A DNA stretch of 64,000 nucleotides from Pieris napi (lineage: Eukaryota; Arthropoda; Insecta; Lepidoptera; Pieridae), in assembly GCF_905475465.1 (NCBI RefSeq), contig NC_062234.1:11555001-11619000 (forward strand), read 5' to 3'. Below are positions 43,153 to 56,994 of the stretch, piece after piece. A program made the translations under genes and the position numbers. The notes beneath the pieces were generated by a model that did not search any database, was not told the DNA's origin, and saw nothing but the letters and a program-made list of their open reading frames with translations. Positions within the stretch are counted from its first letter, which is position 1, and every line of letters starts with the position of its first letter.

Positions 43153-43440
43153 GAGCAATGTTGGCCTAGTGACTTCAGCGTGTGACTCTCATACCTGAGG
43201 TCGTAGGTTCGAACCCCGGCTGTGCACCAATGGACTTTCTTTCTATGTGCGCATGTAACATTTGCTCGAACGGTGAAGGAAAACATCGTGAAGAAACCGA
43301 CATGTCTTAGACCAAAAAAGTCGACGGCGTGTGTCAGGCACTAGAGGCGGCTTGCCTATTAGATTTAAAAATGATCATGAAACAGATTCAGAAATCTAAG
43401 GCCAAGACTTAGAGAGGTTGTAGCGCCACTGATTTATTTA
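43153..43440 (+). mobile_element. tRNA-derived SINE, full length, well preserved
   Basis: Complete from GAGCAATGTTGGCCTAGTG through GGTTCGAACCCC (B box), CGAACGGTGAAGGAAAACAT, GTGTGTCAGGCAC to TAGCGCCACTGATTTATTTA. It has the fewest changes among the copies and can serve as reference. Confidence 0.95.
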
Positions 43441-43938
43441 TATCGACTGTTTTTATTCCGGTAATATTGATGATGGATGGATTGGTATGAGGATCCTTTG
43501 TATCTGTATATTTGTGGAAATACCAATTTTTCTAAGTCTAGGCGTGGTCTCATGACCTGAGTGATTACTCTACGTAAGCCGAGATCAGAAATGTATTCAA
43601 TGCATTAAAAGATTATTGGATCAACGAAGACTTTTGTTGAAGACTGTTTTAATTCATTTAGAAGGTGAATGGGTGGATTATGCTAACGCCGTCTGAAGAT
43701 AGTTTTAAAGTATACTTTAAGTTAAATCATTTGTTCGTTTCTATTATGAATTCACTAGAAATGTCAAATGCAATGCTAAAATCGTGGTCTTATGAAAAAG
43801 AAAATTCGAAATTCATTTCGACCCGCACTTAGTACAGTTTTTTTTTAAATTTTCTTAAAATTAAGGGCATTTGAGCGTTAAGCGCCTTCTTACAATTTAA
43901 GAGGAGACTCAATAATAAAAAATATTACGAAACCAAGT
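43441..43938. other. unassigned DNA
   Basis: Nothing recognised. Confidence 0.3.
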
Positions 43939-44086
43939 AAAACATCGTATACAAACCGGCATTAGACCCAAAAAGTCGACGGTGTGTGTCTGGCACAGAA
44001 AGTTGAACACCACAAACTTGCCTATTAGAAATGTTCACGGAACATAAAAAAATCTGAGGTCCAGTGTTAAAATTGTAGCACATTTT
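43939..44086 (+). mobile_element. SINE 3' half, degraded
   Basis: AAAACATCG, ACCGGCATTAGACCCAAAAA, GTCGACGGTGTGTGTC and TTGTAGCAC. The head is lost. Confidence 0.65.
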
Positions 44087-44169
44087 ACATATAAATATTA
44101 ACTATAACATTGACATTTTACAACGACCATTTGATGAAATGATTGAACATATGGTTGAATCAAATCTTA

Positions 44170-44320
44170 ATTCGACTTAGGGTCCTTCAAGAAAAGGGCG
44201 TACCAATTCTTAAGGCCGGCAACGCACTCGCGAGACCTCTGGCATTGAGTACATGGGCAGCGGATCATATTATCACTTAACATCAGGTGGCTCACCATTG
44301 CCCTCTGTTCTATAAAAAAT
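44170..44320 (+). repeat. LINE tail (family A)
   Basis: ATTCGACTTAGGGTCCTTCA, AAGGCCGGCAACGCACTCGC, CATCAGGTGGCTCACC, ending CTGTTCTATAAAAAA. Confidence 0.75.
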
Positions 44321-44466
44321 TTCGTTTATCATTATGCCAATCAATGTTTTACCATTTTCATGGTATGGTCAATATATAATATTATGGAGGGGACAAGAAT
44401 TAGTGATCAAATCGTCAAACAGGTGCATTTGTATTTCACTCACCGATAGTGGCGCTATTAATTTTT

Positions 44467-44709
44467 AACCGACTTCAAAAACAGGAAGCATTTTCTCAAT
44501 TCGTATATATTATATTTTTTCATGTGTGTTCGTGGAGAATTTCGTCGTTTATGATGTACTGTATTTTGATGGTTTTTTTTTTGATAAGGTGATATCCAAG
44601 GGTGGTACCATGATAAGCAAATCTGATGATGGCATCCCAGAGTAATCAGAACCTTCTAAAATCTGATCAAAATCAAATAATTATAAAATGATCCTTCGAA
44701 GTTCGGTTT
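44467..44709. mobile_element. MITE-like repeat with AACCGACTTC ends
   Basis: Starts AACCGACTTCAAAAACAGG and ends GAAGTTCGGTTT, inverted ends with one inserted base. AACCGACTTCAAAAAAGGAGG is a widely dispersed phrase in insect genomes. 243 bp. No coding. Confidence 0.5.
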
Positions 44710-47700
44710 CTTTTTGTTAAAAATTATTATCTTTATTAAGGCACTTATTTATTTATTTAATCAAGTTCCACATCATACATAATACTACGGTATATGATAC
44801 AAGCTCTTTTATGTAAACTAAATAACAATTTTGGTAAGCATAAATGTTACAAAAAATAAAATAAAAATACCAGTAATTTATGTTAAGCAGAATTAAAAAT
44901 TACCAGCGGAATTACCAAAATAGCGGATTATGTATGAGATAGGCACTTGCTAAGGCACTGTTTAAACCTTGCATGATTCAATTATATGTTTATATAGATA
45001 TGGTTATACAATTTCTAGATCAAAAATAAACAATTTTTAATAAAATCCCACGTCAGACCATACAACACATTTCCCTATAAATAGACCTCAATTTAAGAAT
45101 ATTACGTAACGAACACAAAAGTGATCCCCCACACAAAAATGTGCCCAACCCGTTCGGGAAAGATTCACGATTCAGTCCACGCGAGTGAATCACAAAAAGT
45201 TGAAGTGATATCAAATAATAAATTAATGCACAGATGCGTCCATTGTGCCGCTGACGTTTTGGGGATCTCGACTTGTTTATACGGTTAATGGGTCACGACT
45301 GGACAGGGGAACGGGGGTCGTGAAACTTATTTAGTTTCTATAGGTTCATATATAATATTATTAAAGCCTTATTAATAACAGCATACATGCCAAGAAATAA
45401 TTATATATTAACTTACATACTATACTATTTAAAAAAAATCTATTTTAAAATTAAAAACAACTTATTTGGATTAGCTGCGCTGTTAGGTTTTATTGGGTCC
45501 ATTGCACCTCACGGACCGACCCCCACACTCATCGCACAAGTTTTAAAAGTTGGGGGCTTCCAAATAGATATGCCAACAATAAAACAAATTAACAGGACTA
45601 TTACTTTAAATTGTTGTGTAATTTTAAGTGTTCTTAACTAAGGCGATTCAAATTCTCGAGAATTCAAAATATTAAAAACACTTGCTAAGAATGGTTCTAA
45701 CCGTTGTGAGAAACAATGTGTGGCACTGCTCATTTTTATTAAAACGAAACTTAGTCTTTTGTGCCCAAAACAGTTTCGTCACTTAAGCCAAATTAAATAG
45801 GGTACGATAATATTAATTACCAAATTTTACCCGAAACTTCGCTGAATTGATTGCTACTGTCACCAAAGTCTAGTATAATTATCTGTATTTTCAAATACGA
45901 GTTTTTCTTTCCATACACAGCTCGAAAAACTCAAATAAAATTAATTTGTTCTTTACACTACACTTATCTCCTTTACTATAGAACGTTATGAGGACTTTAT
46001 TATGGTGCCTCATCATTTTGGAGTTTTATTTTACATATTATTTTTTATGGTGGATACCAACAAGAATACAAATACAGGTTCACATGCATGACATTTCTGA
46101 GATTCACTTAGACATAATATAGATAGTTTATTATGAGTTTTTCATAATATATGAGTTTATCTCTAGTCCGCGTTTTACGATATGACTTGGGTATATAATA
46201 TGTTTGGATAAGCGATATGTTAAGGTATGAAGTCGAGTCAAACAGTCCAGCAACAACATCATTCATTTTTTAATCACATTAAATTATGAACGTCAAAATT
46301 TTAAAAATCTACACAGGTGTTCATATAACGATGAAATGGAAATTTGTATTTTGTATTGTAAGCTAAAAGCATAGAAAATATATTCCGAATAATATTTTTA
46401 TCAAAATGCTTAAGAATACAATTAAAATAGCAAAATTCAAAGCTTTACATTTGGCTGAAAAGAAATATGAAATTCATACAGCCTTATTATTTCACTTATT
46501 TACATAAGCAGTTTTGTAATGTTATTCAAATTTAACAGCGCGAACATCGCTGCACACGTGTATTATATTTAAAATTCTGCCCATGCCAAAGATTAATTGT
46601 TCTTCAGATGTATTAATGATTAGATTAACGCCTAAACTAGCTGATTCCTTTAGGGATGATTCCAAAAGGGTTCAAAATCTACTATCTACTCTTTAAAAAA
46701 AAATCTACTTCTTTGATTTCCATAAACCAGATTTTTAGTATGTAATCATTAAAATTTTGTAAGTACTACTAATTAAATAAAAAAGAACGCCCGTCAGAAG
46801 TGATATCTTAAACTTATCTAGGTAGTTCAACTTACTTTAATTCCGTAAAGTTCCGAAGATCACCCTCTGCTTCATATTTTTACTTTCTTTGTATAATCAC
46901 GTCTTTCAAAAACGGTGATAGATTGAGGTTATATGCTCACAGTCAACAGTAATTGTCTAACGCACACTAAACACTGAGTAGAGAGAGGGTAGTGGATGTA
47001 AAAACTTTTACTTTTTACTAAAAAAAAAATTACTCACAAAACAAGTGATCCTTTATAATTAACAACACCTTTTAAATGTGTTTAAACTAGCAACCATTCA
47101 ATTATTTTGTTTGTATGAGAACTATTAAAAATATTACAAACATAAGTACAAGCCAAAACAAGGGAATACTAATCATGTATTTTTGTAATATTACTATGGT
47201 TTTATGTATCGCATCTGTTTGATCTATAACTGTTCTATGGCCAACCCTTTGCTCGTAAATATAGTGTGATTTGCATAAGAAATGCGGCACACACTACGCT
47301 ACTGAATATATTAACAGTCACTTCTGTAGTTTTTCTACTCATCTATGTAATCTTTTATTTAAACCGACCATTTTGTTATTTTATGATTTTGGTTTTCCTA
47401 CGCCTTTTTTCTTCACTTGTGTATAAAGTATTCAATTGTTTTAGACATAGTTTTAACCTAATTAATCTCAAAATAATGATAGGGTCTAGTTAAAACTAAA
47501 ATTAGAAGTGAATTTTTAATAAACATATTTTGTAAAAGTTTTGTTCACCATAATTGTCTTAGATTTTAGAAAAGAAAGCTTATAACATCCAGCAGAAAAT
47601 GCATTATATAATAATGGTGTACTTTTATAAATCAAATAAAAATCAACTTTTTAAATTTATACATTCTTTACTATTATTATTATTACTACTTAGGTTGATA

Positions 47701-49297
47701 ATATTTTAAATACTGTGTGTTAGTAATAATCAAAAGAAAATGAAATAAATAAGTAAAACAGCTTTTGATCATACTGAAAAACATTTACCTGCGCATTTAT
47801 TTAATCATATTAGCTTATTTCGTTACGAAAATGTCTTTTTAATGAGCACTTTTCTCTTGAAGTCCTTAGAGGGATATAAACTGCCAAGAGAACATAATTT
47901 TATAAAAATACACGTGCACTTAATACATTGGGCAATCACAAGTTTTCTCATTTTAGCCCGGAACTCTAGGAGTTAACTTATTCCCTCGTATCTAGAAATC
48001 TTCGGGGACTCCCCAAACACGTCCGCATATAATCGGATTACGTTCACAGCGTTGAAGTTTCTAACAATTAATCTCTTCACAAACTGCATTAAGTAGTTTC
48101 TTGATCTTTAAGTGCCACTTTTACAGTTTATAAAAATAATTATTAATACAATTTTATACAACAAAATATTAATATATTAACTTATTGAGTTACATTTGTG
48201 TTGATGAAATTGTCTCAGTTACAGAACTAGATGTAATTGTCATAAACAAAATGGCTACCCACCATGGTACCTTCACCACCTATGGTACAACATTTGAATA
48301 CGAAAATGGAGTAATCTATAACTTTAAAAAAACACGTTTAACACTTCCTTCCTCGCGTGGGCAAGCCAATATATTTTTTTAACACATATATCTTCTTTAT
48401 TTACTTATTAGTATTTTATTTATTATAAGAACATAGCTAAAAATTTTACATTCCATACGAATAAATGTGTGAAGACCCCACAGTAAAGTAAGTCGCACGC
48501 ATACGATGCCATCTAAATTTCGTCTATTTTTATCTAAATTAAAAATCTGAGACATGTTTCTTAGGTTATGGAAATTTGACAGAATTTGTAATTCTACGGT
48601 GAACTCGACTCTTTACATTTCTTTTATATTAAATTGAAGATTGCATTGCACAGTTATATAACCGCATTTAATATATGTATTAAACTGACTTTAAAAAATA
48701 CCAACTGGTTGGTTATCAATTCAACGTATAAATTTATTTTAACTAGGCGGACTGATTTGGATTTCTGAAACATTTGGAGTCGATGTTTTAGGTAAATACC
48801 ATTTTCATCAGTTTAGTTATGATTCGTCACGTCAAAACCTAAAAATCAGTTTTAAATTGACTCATAATGCATATTTTTATGCATCACACTAAGGAAGAAG
48901 TTTTTGTAAATTCCACTACTGTAGACCTAAATGGCATTTAAGTATTTCATATAGTATACCATTTATTTTACTTAAAATATATTCTATACAAATAAATGGT
49001 AAAAATCATTTTTGATAGTTCGATGCCCATTTTCGAGAGGACTATAAAGTAACATCATCCATAGACCTCTAGCTAGATATTTAGTTCTAAGGATTGGTCT
49101 GATTTCTTCTAAGCGTTGTAATAGTTTCGGGAATTATCAATATTCACCAACATTTCAGCCTGAAGATTGTATATTGACCCAAAGAAGTACTGCAACTCAA
49201 AATACTGCTTTTTCTTGTACTATTTCACTATTGAGAAAGTGTAGTTTCGGAATCGCTCTTACTTATACTGTAATTGTATTATTAACTCTATAAACAC
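44710..49297. other. long unassigned stretch
   Basis: 4.6 kb with no recognised repeat or gene. The longest frames (45387-45641, 47266-47493, 48185-48382) match no family and lack convincing splice sites. A G+C-richer patch at 45460-45560 is unexplained. Confidence 0.4.
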
Positions 49298-49420
49298 AAA
49301 CTTAAAATAACTTTATTCATATAGGTAAACTGTGTGTAGTTAAAGTGCACTTACACATATGAACGTCAGAAAAGAAGTTAAATTAATGCTAAATTTACAT
49401 TTACTACAAATTCGCAAGTC
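49298..49420 (-). repeat. LINE 3' UTR (family D)
   Basis: AAACTTAAAATAACTTTATTCATATAG-like start (first 20 bases AAACTTAAAATAACTTTATT), then TACACATATGAACGTCAGAA on the + strand: the reverse complement of the 19.7-kb tail. Confidence 0.65.
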
Positions 49421-49454
49421 TTGACTTGCTTGCTTATAATTGCTTATAAATGCT

Positions 49455-49900
49455 TGTTAATAAATATTTATTTATTAACACTTCGTTGCAGAAACATAAT
49501 AAAAAAATAAATCAGTGGCGCTACAACCTCTTTAGGTCTTGGCCTTAGATTTCTGAATCTGTTTCAAGATCATTTTCAAATCTAATAGGCAATTAGGTGA
49601 TCAGCCTCCAGTGCCTGACACACGCCGTCGACTTTTTGGATCTAAGACATGTCGGTTTCCTCACGATGTTTTCCTTCACCGTTCGAGCAAATGTTAAATT
49701 CGCACATAGAAAGAGAGTCCATTGGTGCACAGCCGGGTATCGAACCTACGACCTCAGGTATGAGAGTCGCACGCTGAAGCCACTAGGCCAAACACACAAA
49801 CATAATACAATTGAAATAATTAAATGAAGGAGGACAACTGGCGGCCTTATCGCTTTCGAGCGATCTCTTCCAGGCAACCACTGTGAAAAAAAATAGGGTA
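49455..49900 (-). repeat. LINE 3' tail (family C), split by a SINE
   Basis: The outer halves 49455-49500 and 49798-49900 join into one family C tail (AACACTTCGTTGCAGAAACA ... GGCGGCCTTATCGCTTTCGA). The SINE at 49501-49797 interrupts it. Confidence 0.8.
49501..49797 (-). mobile_element. tRNA-derived SINE, inserted in a LINE tail
   Basis: Full-length minus-strand copy. AAACATAAT occurs on both sides (49492-49500 and 49798-49806) as a 9-bp target duplication, fixing both ends. The SINE is younger than the family C tail. Confidence 0.9.
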
Positions 49901-50414
49901 AGGATCCTTATCCTTAAGTATATAAGCAAATATTCTTTCTTAAAAAAATAAACGAATATTTTAGTGAGCGTTATTCTCGCCATGTCTGTTGAATAAAATG
50001 CTATCCGAATTTCGGCATATCCGAAATGTTGTCACGTCAGCTCTGCGAGGGAAATCAACAAAAGTAGGGGCGTAATCTGAAGGAATAGGTGTAATGTGAT
50101 TGTCCTCCATTAAACTGATTTATATGGAATCATTGTGAACCCGTGTGAGAGATGATGCCCTTACGTTTTGTTTTCGTGATCGCAATATCACAGTACAAGG
50201 GCCGTTGTACTAGCGGCCTATCCCGGCTTAGCGGGACGTATTTTGCTAAGGGACACTTTGAAATTCTAACGGGAAAATAAATTTTAAATTCCTTCCAATC
50301 GCTTTGAGGTTATTCGTTACAAACACACAAATATTTCGGCTTTAATCTATTAGTATAGATAATAATAAAGGTCTTTTAGTTCAGATTACATTTATATTTC
50401 AATCATCTAGTCAT
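49901..50414. other. unassigned DNA
   Basis: 50195-50260 is G+C-rich (GCCGTTGTACTAGCGGCC). 50280-50360, ending TTAGTATAGAT, may be a LINE or Helitron end, not assigned. Confidence 0.35.
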
Positions 50415-50600
50415 TCCTAGGTGCCCTTTTTGGCAAAGCCCTCCTCCAAATCCCGTCGTTTCTGTCTGCACTATGCCACTCTCTGCCATGTACCTGCTGT
50501 TTCCTTAATCTGGTCTAAATTGCCTTCCTCTTTTGCGTCTATTGTACCTTGGGCACCAGTTAAATTGTATATGATCGCTAGTTCAGAACTGATATTTAAT
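50415..50600 (-). pseudogene. LINE ORF2 C-terminal remnant
   Basis: The minus strand reads NLDQIKETAGTWQRVA, stop, CRQKRRDLEEGFAKKGT, resembling the LINE ending W...A.....W..LEEAF. Damaged by stops. Confidence 0.5.
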
Positions 50601-53600
50601 TCCCGAGTAGTTCAATATTAATTAAATTTCCTTCATTGCCGACTTGAAGACTATATTAGCTAGCTGTAGTAATTATCTACATGTACAAGTATATAACTTT
50701 TGAAAGACGAGAAGTACGAAAATGCAAGTTACTAATTAATTTTTGGCTAACTTAGTGCAACGTCCACTAGTGTATTAAATAAACTCATAGTTGCAGACGA
50801 TGAAGTAATTTTGTTAATATCTTGTAAGCGTTAGACTAATATGCATTTATTTTATGTGTTTGGATATTAAATAACGAAATTAATATGCAAATTGGCTTGG
50901 TTATAATTTACGCCATACAATTTTGTTGTGTTGTCTGAACATATTGTCATTTGTAAATTTTGTTAGACGTCCTGGTGGACTGAAAAACTAATTCCACCTT
51001 TTTCCACTATACTCCTCATCATCTCTTGTTTGTACGTATGTGTATATTTATTCAGCTATTATACGCAAGACTATAAATAGAGATTTCCTCTCTATTATAT
51101 TTATAATATCAGAAAGAGAAAGAGAAACAAAATAGTAATGCCGCCACATCATCATAGATATATTGTGCTGTTAGTCGAAATCCAATACATTTTTGACATA
51201 CAGGAGTACACTTAGTACTGTCTTGTTTCTTAATCTAATCCAAAGAGTCCAAAGCTCTTTGCAAGTCGATATCTGAGCTGAAGAAAGGCTCCATGTGCAG
51301 CCATCTTGATTTTTTAGGAAACTTGGTTTTCACCTTTGCATTGTGCTGCTAACACACACAGGAAGGACTGTGAAGACTTTGTTCCGTTTTAAATGATATA
51401 GAACATTTGGATCAAACTTTAACCTTTAAATGAAGCGCATAGTAAAAGCCACCTAACAACAAGTGAGTCACGCGCAATTATTCATCGTCGCACGCGCATC
51501 GCTATCGCTGACTCACTGCTGTGCTTATTTATTACATTTTTATTTCCTTTTTACTGCTTTACTAGTTTTACGGTTTAATAATTTAAGTACAAGCTCTCTT
51601 TGAGAAAAGCGATAATTTTTTAATGAAATATTACGTGTACGAACGCAGAACACAAAAATATACTTTTTGGCCCACGCTGTACTAACATATGCCATATTTG
51701 GACTTTAATATATTTGTTAGGCTAATATACACCCTGTGTCTGAGTGCCGACTGTGTATCGAACGACCTGGGTTCGATTCTCGGCAAATTAAATAAAGATA
51801 CCAGTTGGTATAAAAATAATTAATAATTATATCAAAAATTTTCGTGCCTGATCATGTTCCTTTAAACCACTATAGTTGGAAGTGTTAAAAATGACTTTTT
51901 TCTACTTTAATTAGAGAAAGATAGTTTTGTATGATTTTCTTTTCTATATTAAGATAGAAACCTGATGACCTCTTCATACATATACCATAATATATAATAT
52001 TTATTTTTAATATTCATACTAAATTTAAAAGTAGAGAACACATCAAAACACTTACTTAATTAAAAGAAAATTGTTTTATGTTGTACTCCTATAGCCAACA
52101 TAAATTATATATAAGAAAAATAATTATACAAAAGATATCGCCAAAGATAGAATACATAATTGTTTTAAAAGCATATTCTGCGATAGCTTAAACAAATCGA
52201 GGTTTATATAGCTATATCTTAAATATGTTAATAAAGCGTTGATGTTGAATATAAGTCTCGCTAACAGTACTTTACTATTAACTAAATTATAAGTGCAGAG
52301 TAAGAGGAATCGCCTTGGGTTAAAGTTAGCATGATATTGAGTAAAGTAAGAGTATTGTGCATAGAAACGTGTCGTAACTCGTAACTCAGCTGTGATCGGG
52401 CAAATTGAATTCGATACCTCTTTACAACACACGATAATTTAAATGTGTATCCAATACGTATTGGGTGAGACTGGTAATGAAAATACGTAAATAGCTAGTG
52501 GGCGAAATTCTTTATCTATCGATTTAAGGAAGATTTGAATTTAGAACACTTTCGCGAAATGTAAAAGCTGATAAGAAATGACCAAATCAATTCACATTAC
52601 TGTAAAAGGGAACTATTTAAAATAATCATTTGTAAATAATAAATAATTGATATGAATTAATATAAGTACTGTTTTTAAATATGAGCGCAAAGGAATTATA
52701 CTTTTTCCGGGAATGATTCAGGCCAGTCTACAGCTAAGTAAGAAGAGTACTAAGTACTTTTAAGACGTATCTCATATCGTAAAGTTATCGCCCCGTGTAA
52801 AGGAACTCAAAACCGGTTTATATTAGCACATGGCAGTGGCCGAGCAAACCCGCGACACTCGGGCTTAAGCTTTGACCGAGCTTTCCGTTCAACTAGAGCT
52901 TTGAACTTTTAATCCTTCGCTTAGAAATGGAAAAAGTCAGATAAATGAATCGAGGAATACTTTTTGTCGGCGTTAAGTATATAATGGCCTATTTGTAGAA
53001 AAGTAAAAAGTTAAGTAATAACAAATAGAGCGAGGAAGTTATTTTAAAATGTTTGCGTTTACTCGCCGGTATTGAAACTGTAATATGTTACAAGTTTTTC
53101 TCAAGTCAATTTGGTAATGGTTGGAGACCTGAACGACTTGTGATTTAATCAAATAATTTTATATTCTTAGCTACCTATGGACTATAAGAGTTATTATTTA
53201 AATCAAATTCTGGAATATTTTTAATTTTTACGACTTCATAAATTTATACTATAATGCGATAATCAATACATTAATACACTAGACAAGACGTATTAAAATC
53301 AGGAAGACCAGCTATAGTCTAAATCGTTACAACGCCAAATAACGCTAATCGGAATCAAATGTATAGGTGTCTAACATATTGAGAAGATTGAATTAGTGTT
53401 ATTGCACGTTAGTCTTAAGTGCTTAACAGTGGTAAGTAAATAAATATAACATAACAACAGAGTATCTTCCCTTTAATAGAGATTGTGAGTAGTGTTATTG
53501 GAGACTTTCTTATGTTAAATATCCTTTTTGGTACATTAGGTTAGACTTAAATTACTTATTACGTACGTAACATAGGGAATGTTAGGCTAGATCGTAATGT

Positions 53601-53623
53601 TCTATAATGCCTCAGCGAAAAGA
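50601..53623. other. long unassigned stretch
   Basis: 3 kb. A tRNA B-box-like phrase GGGTTCGATTCTCGG at 51769-51783 suggests a SINE head remnant. No gene is seen. The 102-codon minus frame at 52124-52432 matches nothing known. Confidence 0.4.
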
Positions 53624-53912
53624 CAATGTACCTAGTGGCTTCAGCGTGCAACTCTCATCCCTAAGGTCGTAGGTTCGATCCCCGGCTGTGCACCAATGGA
53701 CATTCTTTCTTTGTGCGCTTTTAACATTCGCTCGAACGGTGAAGGAAAACATCGTGAGGAAACCGGCTTGCCTTAGATGCAAAAAGTCGACGGCGTGCGG
53801 GACAGGAGACTGATATCCTACTTGCCTATTAAATTAACAAATGATCATGAAACAGATACAGAAATCTGAGGCCCAGACCTAAAAAGGTTGTAGCGCCACT
53901 AATTTCTTTTTT
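53624..53912 (+). mobile_element. tRNA-derived SINE, near full length
   Basis: CTAGTGGCTTCAGCGTGC, GGTTCGATCCCCGGC (B box), GTGAAGGAAAACATCGTGAG and TAGCGCCACTAATTTC. The first ~12 bases of the head are altered. Confidence 0.9.
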
Positions 53913-55197
53913 TTGTCTAGGAAGATCATCTATATCACAAGGAAGCTATGACCGTTCCTGACGTAATAATAACCACTTTGTAAGTATACTATAATCGGCC
54001 ACGAATGATCAGTCAATCCTTTTCAAATTTGTTTACAACAGTTGTACTACTAAGAACGGTTCGGTGGCCGTCGATACACAATTCATACTAATATAATAAG
54101 TCCTGAATACGTATCTCGTTATAATGTCTCCTTACCAGGAAGAAAGGCACACAATATTGTCAGCCGTAAGGATTTAGACTGATGCTGATTGATACCTTAC
54201 CTCACAATAGTTCTTAAACACGCACTAAACACTCAGTAAAAAATTCTTAAAAGTGGACGTAACTATTACCATTAACAAAAAGTATATATTAAAATGCATC
54301 TAACCCGAGTAAATCTCAACAAAGACTAATCAAAAAATGTGAGGATCGGCCGAGTAAAAATATTTGGGATCACTCTCATAAAACTTTTAAATCAAAATTA
54401 TGTAGTTCGAACAACAGTTTACTAATTGTGATAATTCCTTGATTAAGATTCAATATAGTTTTAACCATAACCCTTCTATAAAACAGCGAAGTTGGTTAAA
54501 AACAAAACTACAAGATCACAAAACAAAACAAGAGTCTCCAGTCTACGCTACAGGGAGACTTGTTACACTTTAAAAGGCTTTAATGCTGCGAAATTGACTC
54601 GTACCACACAGCAATAAGGTTTAGATTCCTATAAATAATTGATATATTAACTTTGTCACCAAGGCGAAGGACTTGTAGATTTATTTGTATGTTTTGAAGT
54701 TGTATTTTAGGGTATTCGGTTCGATTTCCGGACCGATTCGTTTGATGAATAAGGTTTCGTATTAATTATTTGAGTATTTGTACTCAATTCATACAAGTTC
54801 GGTGGTATAACAATTGCAAATATGTATAACATTTCCAATTTCAATTTGTATTTCTATGTAATACGTTTTGGTTGTCATGGGTTCATATCGACATGTTTCG
54901 TGGCTATTTTCGTACAACTTTAGTATAGATGAACATTGTCTAATTAACTATAAATGTTTTTTGTATTCTTTACATTAGAGATTATAGTATCATCTTGTTT
55001 GCATGTATTATTAAATATTATGACATACCTTAACTCAATTCCATTTTAATATATTTTATTTTTTGTTAGGGACGCATAAATTTGAAAATAATAGAATTAA
55101 AAAATAAGGCCTTTTTGACAATTTTTTTTTCCTTAGCTTCACGTGTGATGCGTATTGTGAAACTCTTATGAACGCAAGACGGACCTCCTACTAAAAT
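53913..55197. other. unassigned DNA
   Basis: Nothing recognised. Confidence 0.35.
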
Positions 55198-55396
55198 TCA
55201 TCAGTCGCGCTACCACCCTTTTTTAGGTTATATCTTATAGACAAGTAGGTGATCAGCCTCCTGTGTCCTGTTAGGGTCTAATACAAGCCGGTTTTCTCAC
55301 GATGTATTCTTTCACCGTCACAAGCAAATGTTATGTGCGCACATAGACGGAAAGTCCATTGGTCCAGCCGGAGATCGAACCTACGACCTCAGGGAT
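55198..55396 (-). mobile_element. tRNA-derived SINE, truncated and internally shortened
   Basis: GCGCTACCACCC, GACAAGTAGGTGATCAGCC, GTTTTCTCACGATGTATTC, CGAACCTACGACCTCAGGGA on the + strand. The tRNA head beyond the B box is missing. Confidence 0.75.
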
Positions 55397-55994
55397 TACA
55401 AATTAAATATAAAATATTCGTAAATAAAAATGTGTTGCTTATGTTATCTTATATGTACTATAAACCAATATTTTTAAGATTGCCGTGACTTTATTTGCCT
55501 CAGTCTGTTCAATAGTAATTTCGCCGGAAGTCGCCTCAAAGTCATAAGGGCCGTGACTCTCTGAGAGAAAGCGGTATTTTAGACAAAAAATAACTTTAAA
55601 TAAAGGAAAATATGTTATATAAATAACTTTAAAGTGATGCGACAAACTCTGGTACTAGACAATTAATTAAACATTTTAAAATGAATGAAATAGTATAGTT
55701 AAAAGCCAGATACACACATATCATTTGTAATAAGCCATAAACTTCATTAAGCGATACGGTTAGTGCAAAATTAATTCACGTGATATGAATAAAACAATAA
55801 ACAAATGACAAACGCAGGTCCGGAAACACTATGGCCGTCGATTTATTTTACCTTCTAATATCCGGTTGAATGACAGACATATTAATATTTCCTATTTGTC
55901 GATAGATTTACTATTGATTTAAACATATACAACCGTTTCACTGCGGAATTACACGTAAACTGTCTTTTGTAACTATTATTTGCATAGACTTATG
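55397..55994. other. unassigned DNA with a candidate coding stretch
   Basis: On the minus strand, 55492-55562 reads ESHGPYDFEATSGEITIEQT then EANK after CTTTCTCTCAG, a fair acceptor. No donor with GT follows closely. It is weak evidence for an exon. Confidence 0.2.
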
Positions 55995-56279
55995 AAAAAA
56001 AATCAGTGGCGCTACAACCTTTTTAGGTCTGGGCCTCAGATTTCTGTATCTGTATCATGATCATTTGTCAATCTGATAGGCAAGTAGGTGATCGGCCTCC
56101 TGTGCCTGACACACGCCGTCAACTTATCGGGTCTAAGGTTTCCTCACGATGTTTTCCTTCACCGTTCGATGAATGACATGTTAAATGCGCACATAGGCAG
56201 TCCATTGGTGCACAGGGGATCGAAGCTACGACCTCAAGGATGAGAGTCGCACGATGAAGCTACTAGGCCAACACTGCTC
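55995..56279 (-). mobile_element. tRNA-derived SINE, near full length
   Basis: From GAGCAGTGTTGGCCTAGTAG on the minus strand to GTAGCGCCACTGATTTTTTT. A few small deletions lie near the B box. Confidence 0.9.
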
Positions 56280-56994
56280 CGCAGATACTTATAATCCATA
56301 CTCTATTAATCAATACTTAGAATTTATTTCCAACACAAAAAATTCCACCTTTAAAAATTCTGTTACATGCAATGCAGCGTATAAAATATATTTAACAATG
56401 TACTTAAAACGAGGAATTTGCAAAACTATTAAAATACTAACAACAAACTCATCACTTTAAAAATAGAAGAAAATATTGAAACTTTAAAACAGAAATAAAC
56501 GGACGCTGTGAACGACAATATAGCTTTAAAAGCTCTTCTGTAAATGACATAAAATTCACCACAACAGTAGGCTTTATCAATTATACAACGCTGTGACTGT
56601 TAAGTGCATTACCTATGCCTGGGGCCGTACAAAGGGCTGTCGTGTGTCCCTTTGTGCAGCAATCATATTCAAAACCAGACTGGTTTCGCAAAATTATTTC
56701 ATTTTTACATTACGTATTGTATTGACGTCCGACAGCGGCGACTGTAGATAATGTATGGTTTTTAGTTGCAGTTTTTCACGGGTGTGTGTAGGTGTTTTTA
56801 TTTCATGTGATAAAATTGCATAAGAAGAACAAACTTACGTAGTAGTGAAATAATTTTAAAAACTACTTACTTTTTATGATATTTAAATATTATATTTAAA
56901 AATTCTAAAACCAAAAATGGGCCTTGTGCTATAGTTTCTGTCCAAGATTTTCTTCTACGTATACACTTCCAACGCAAATGAACGAATATTTTTT
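56280..56994. other. unassigned DNA
   Basis: Nothing recognised. Confidence 0.3.
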
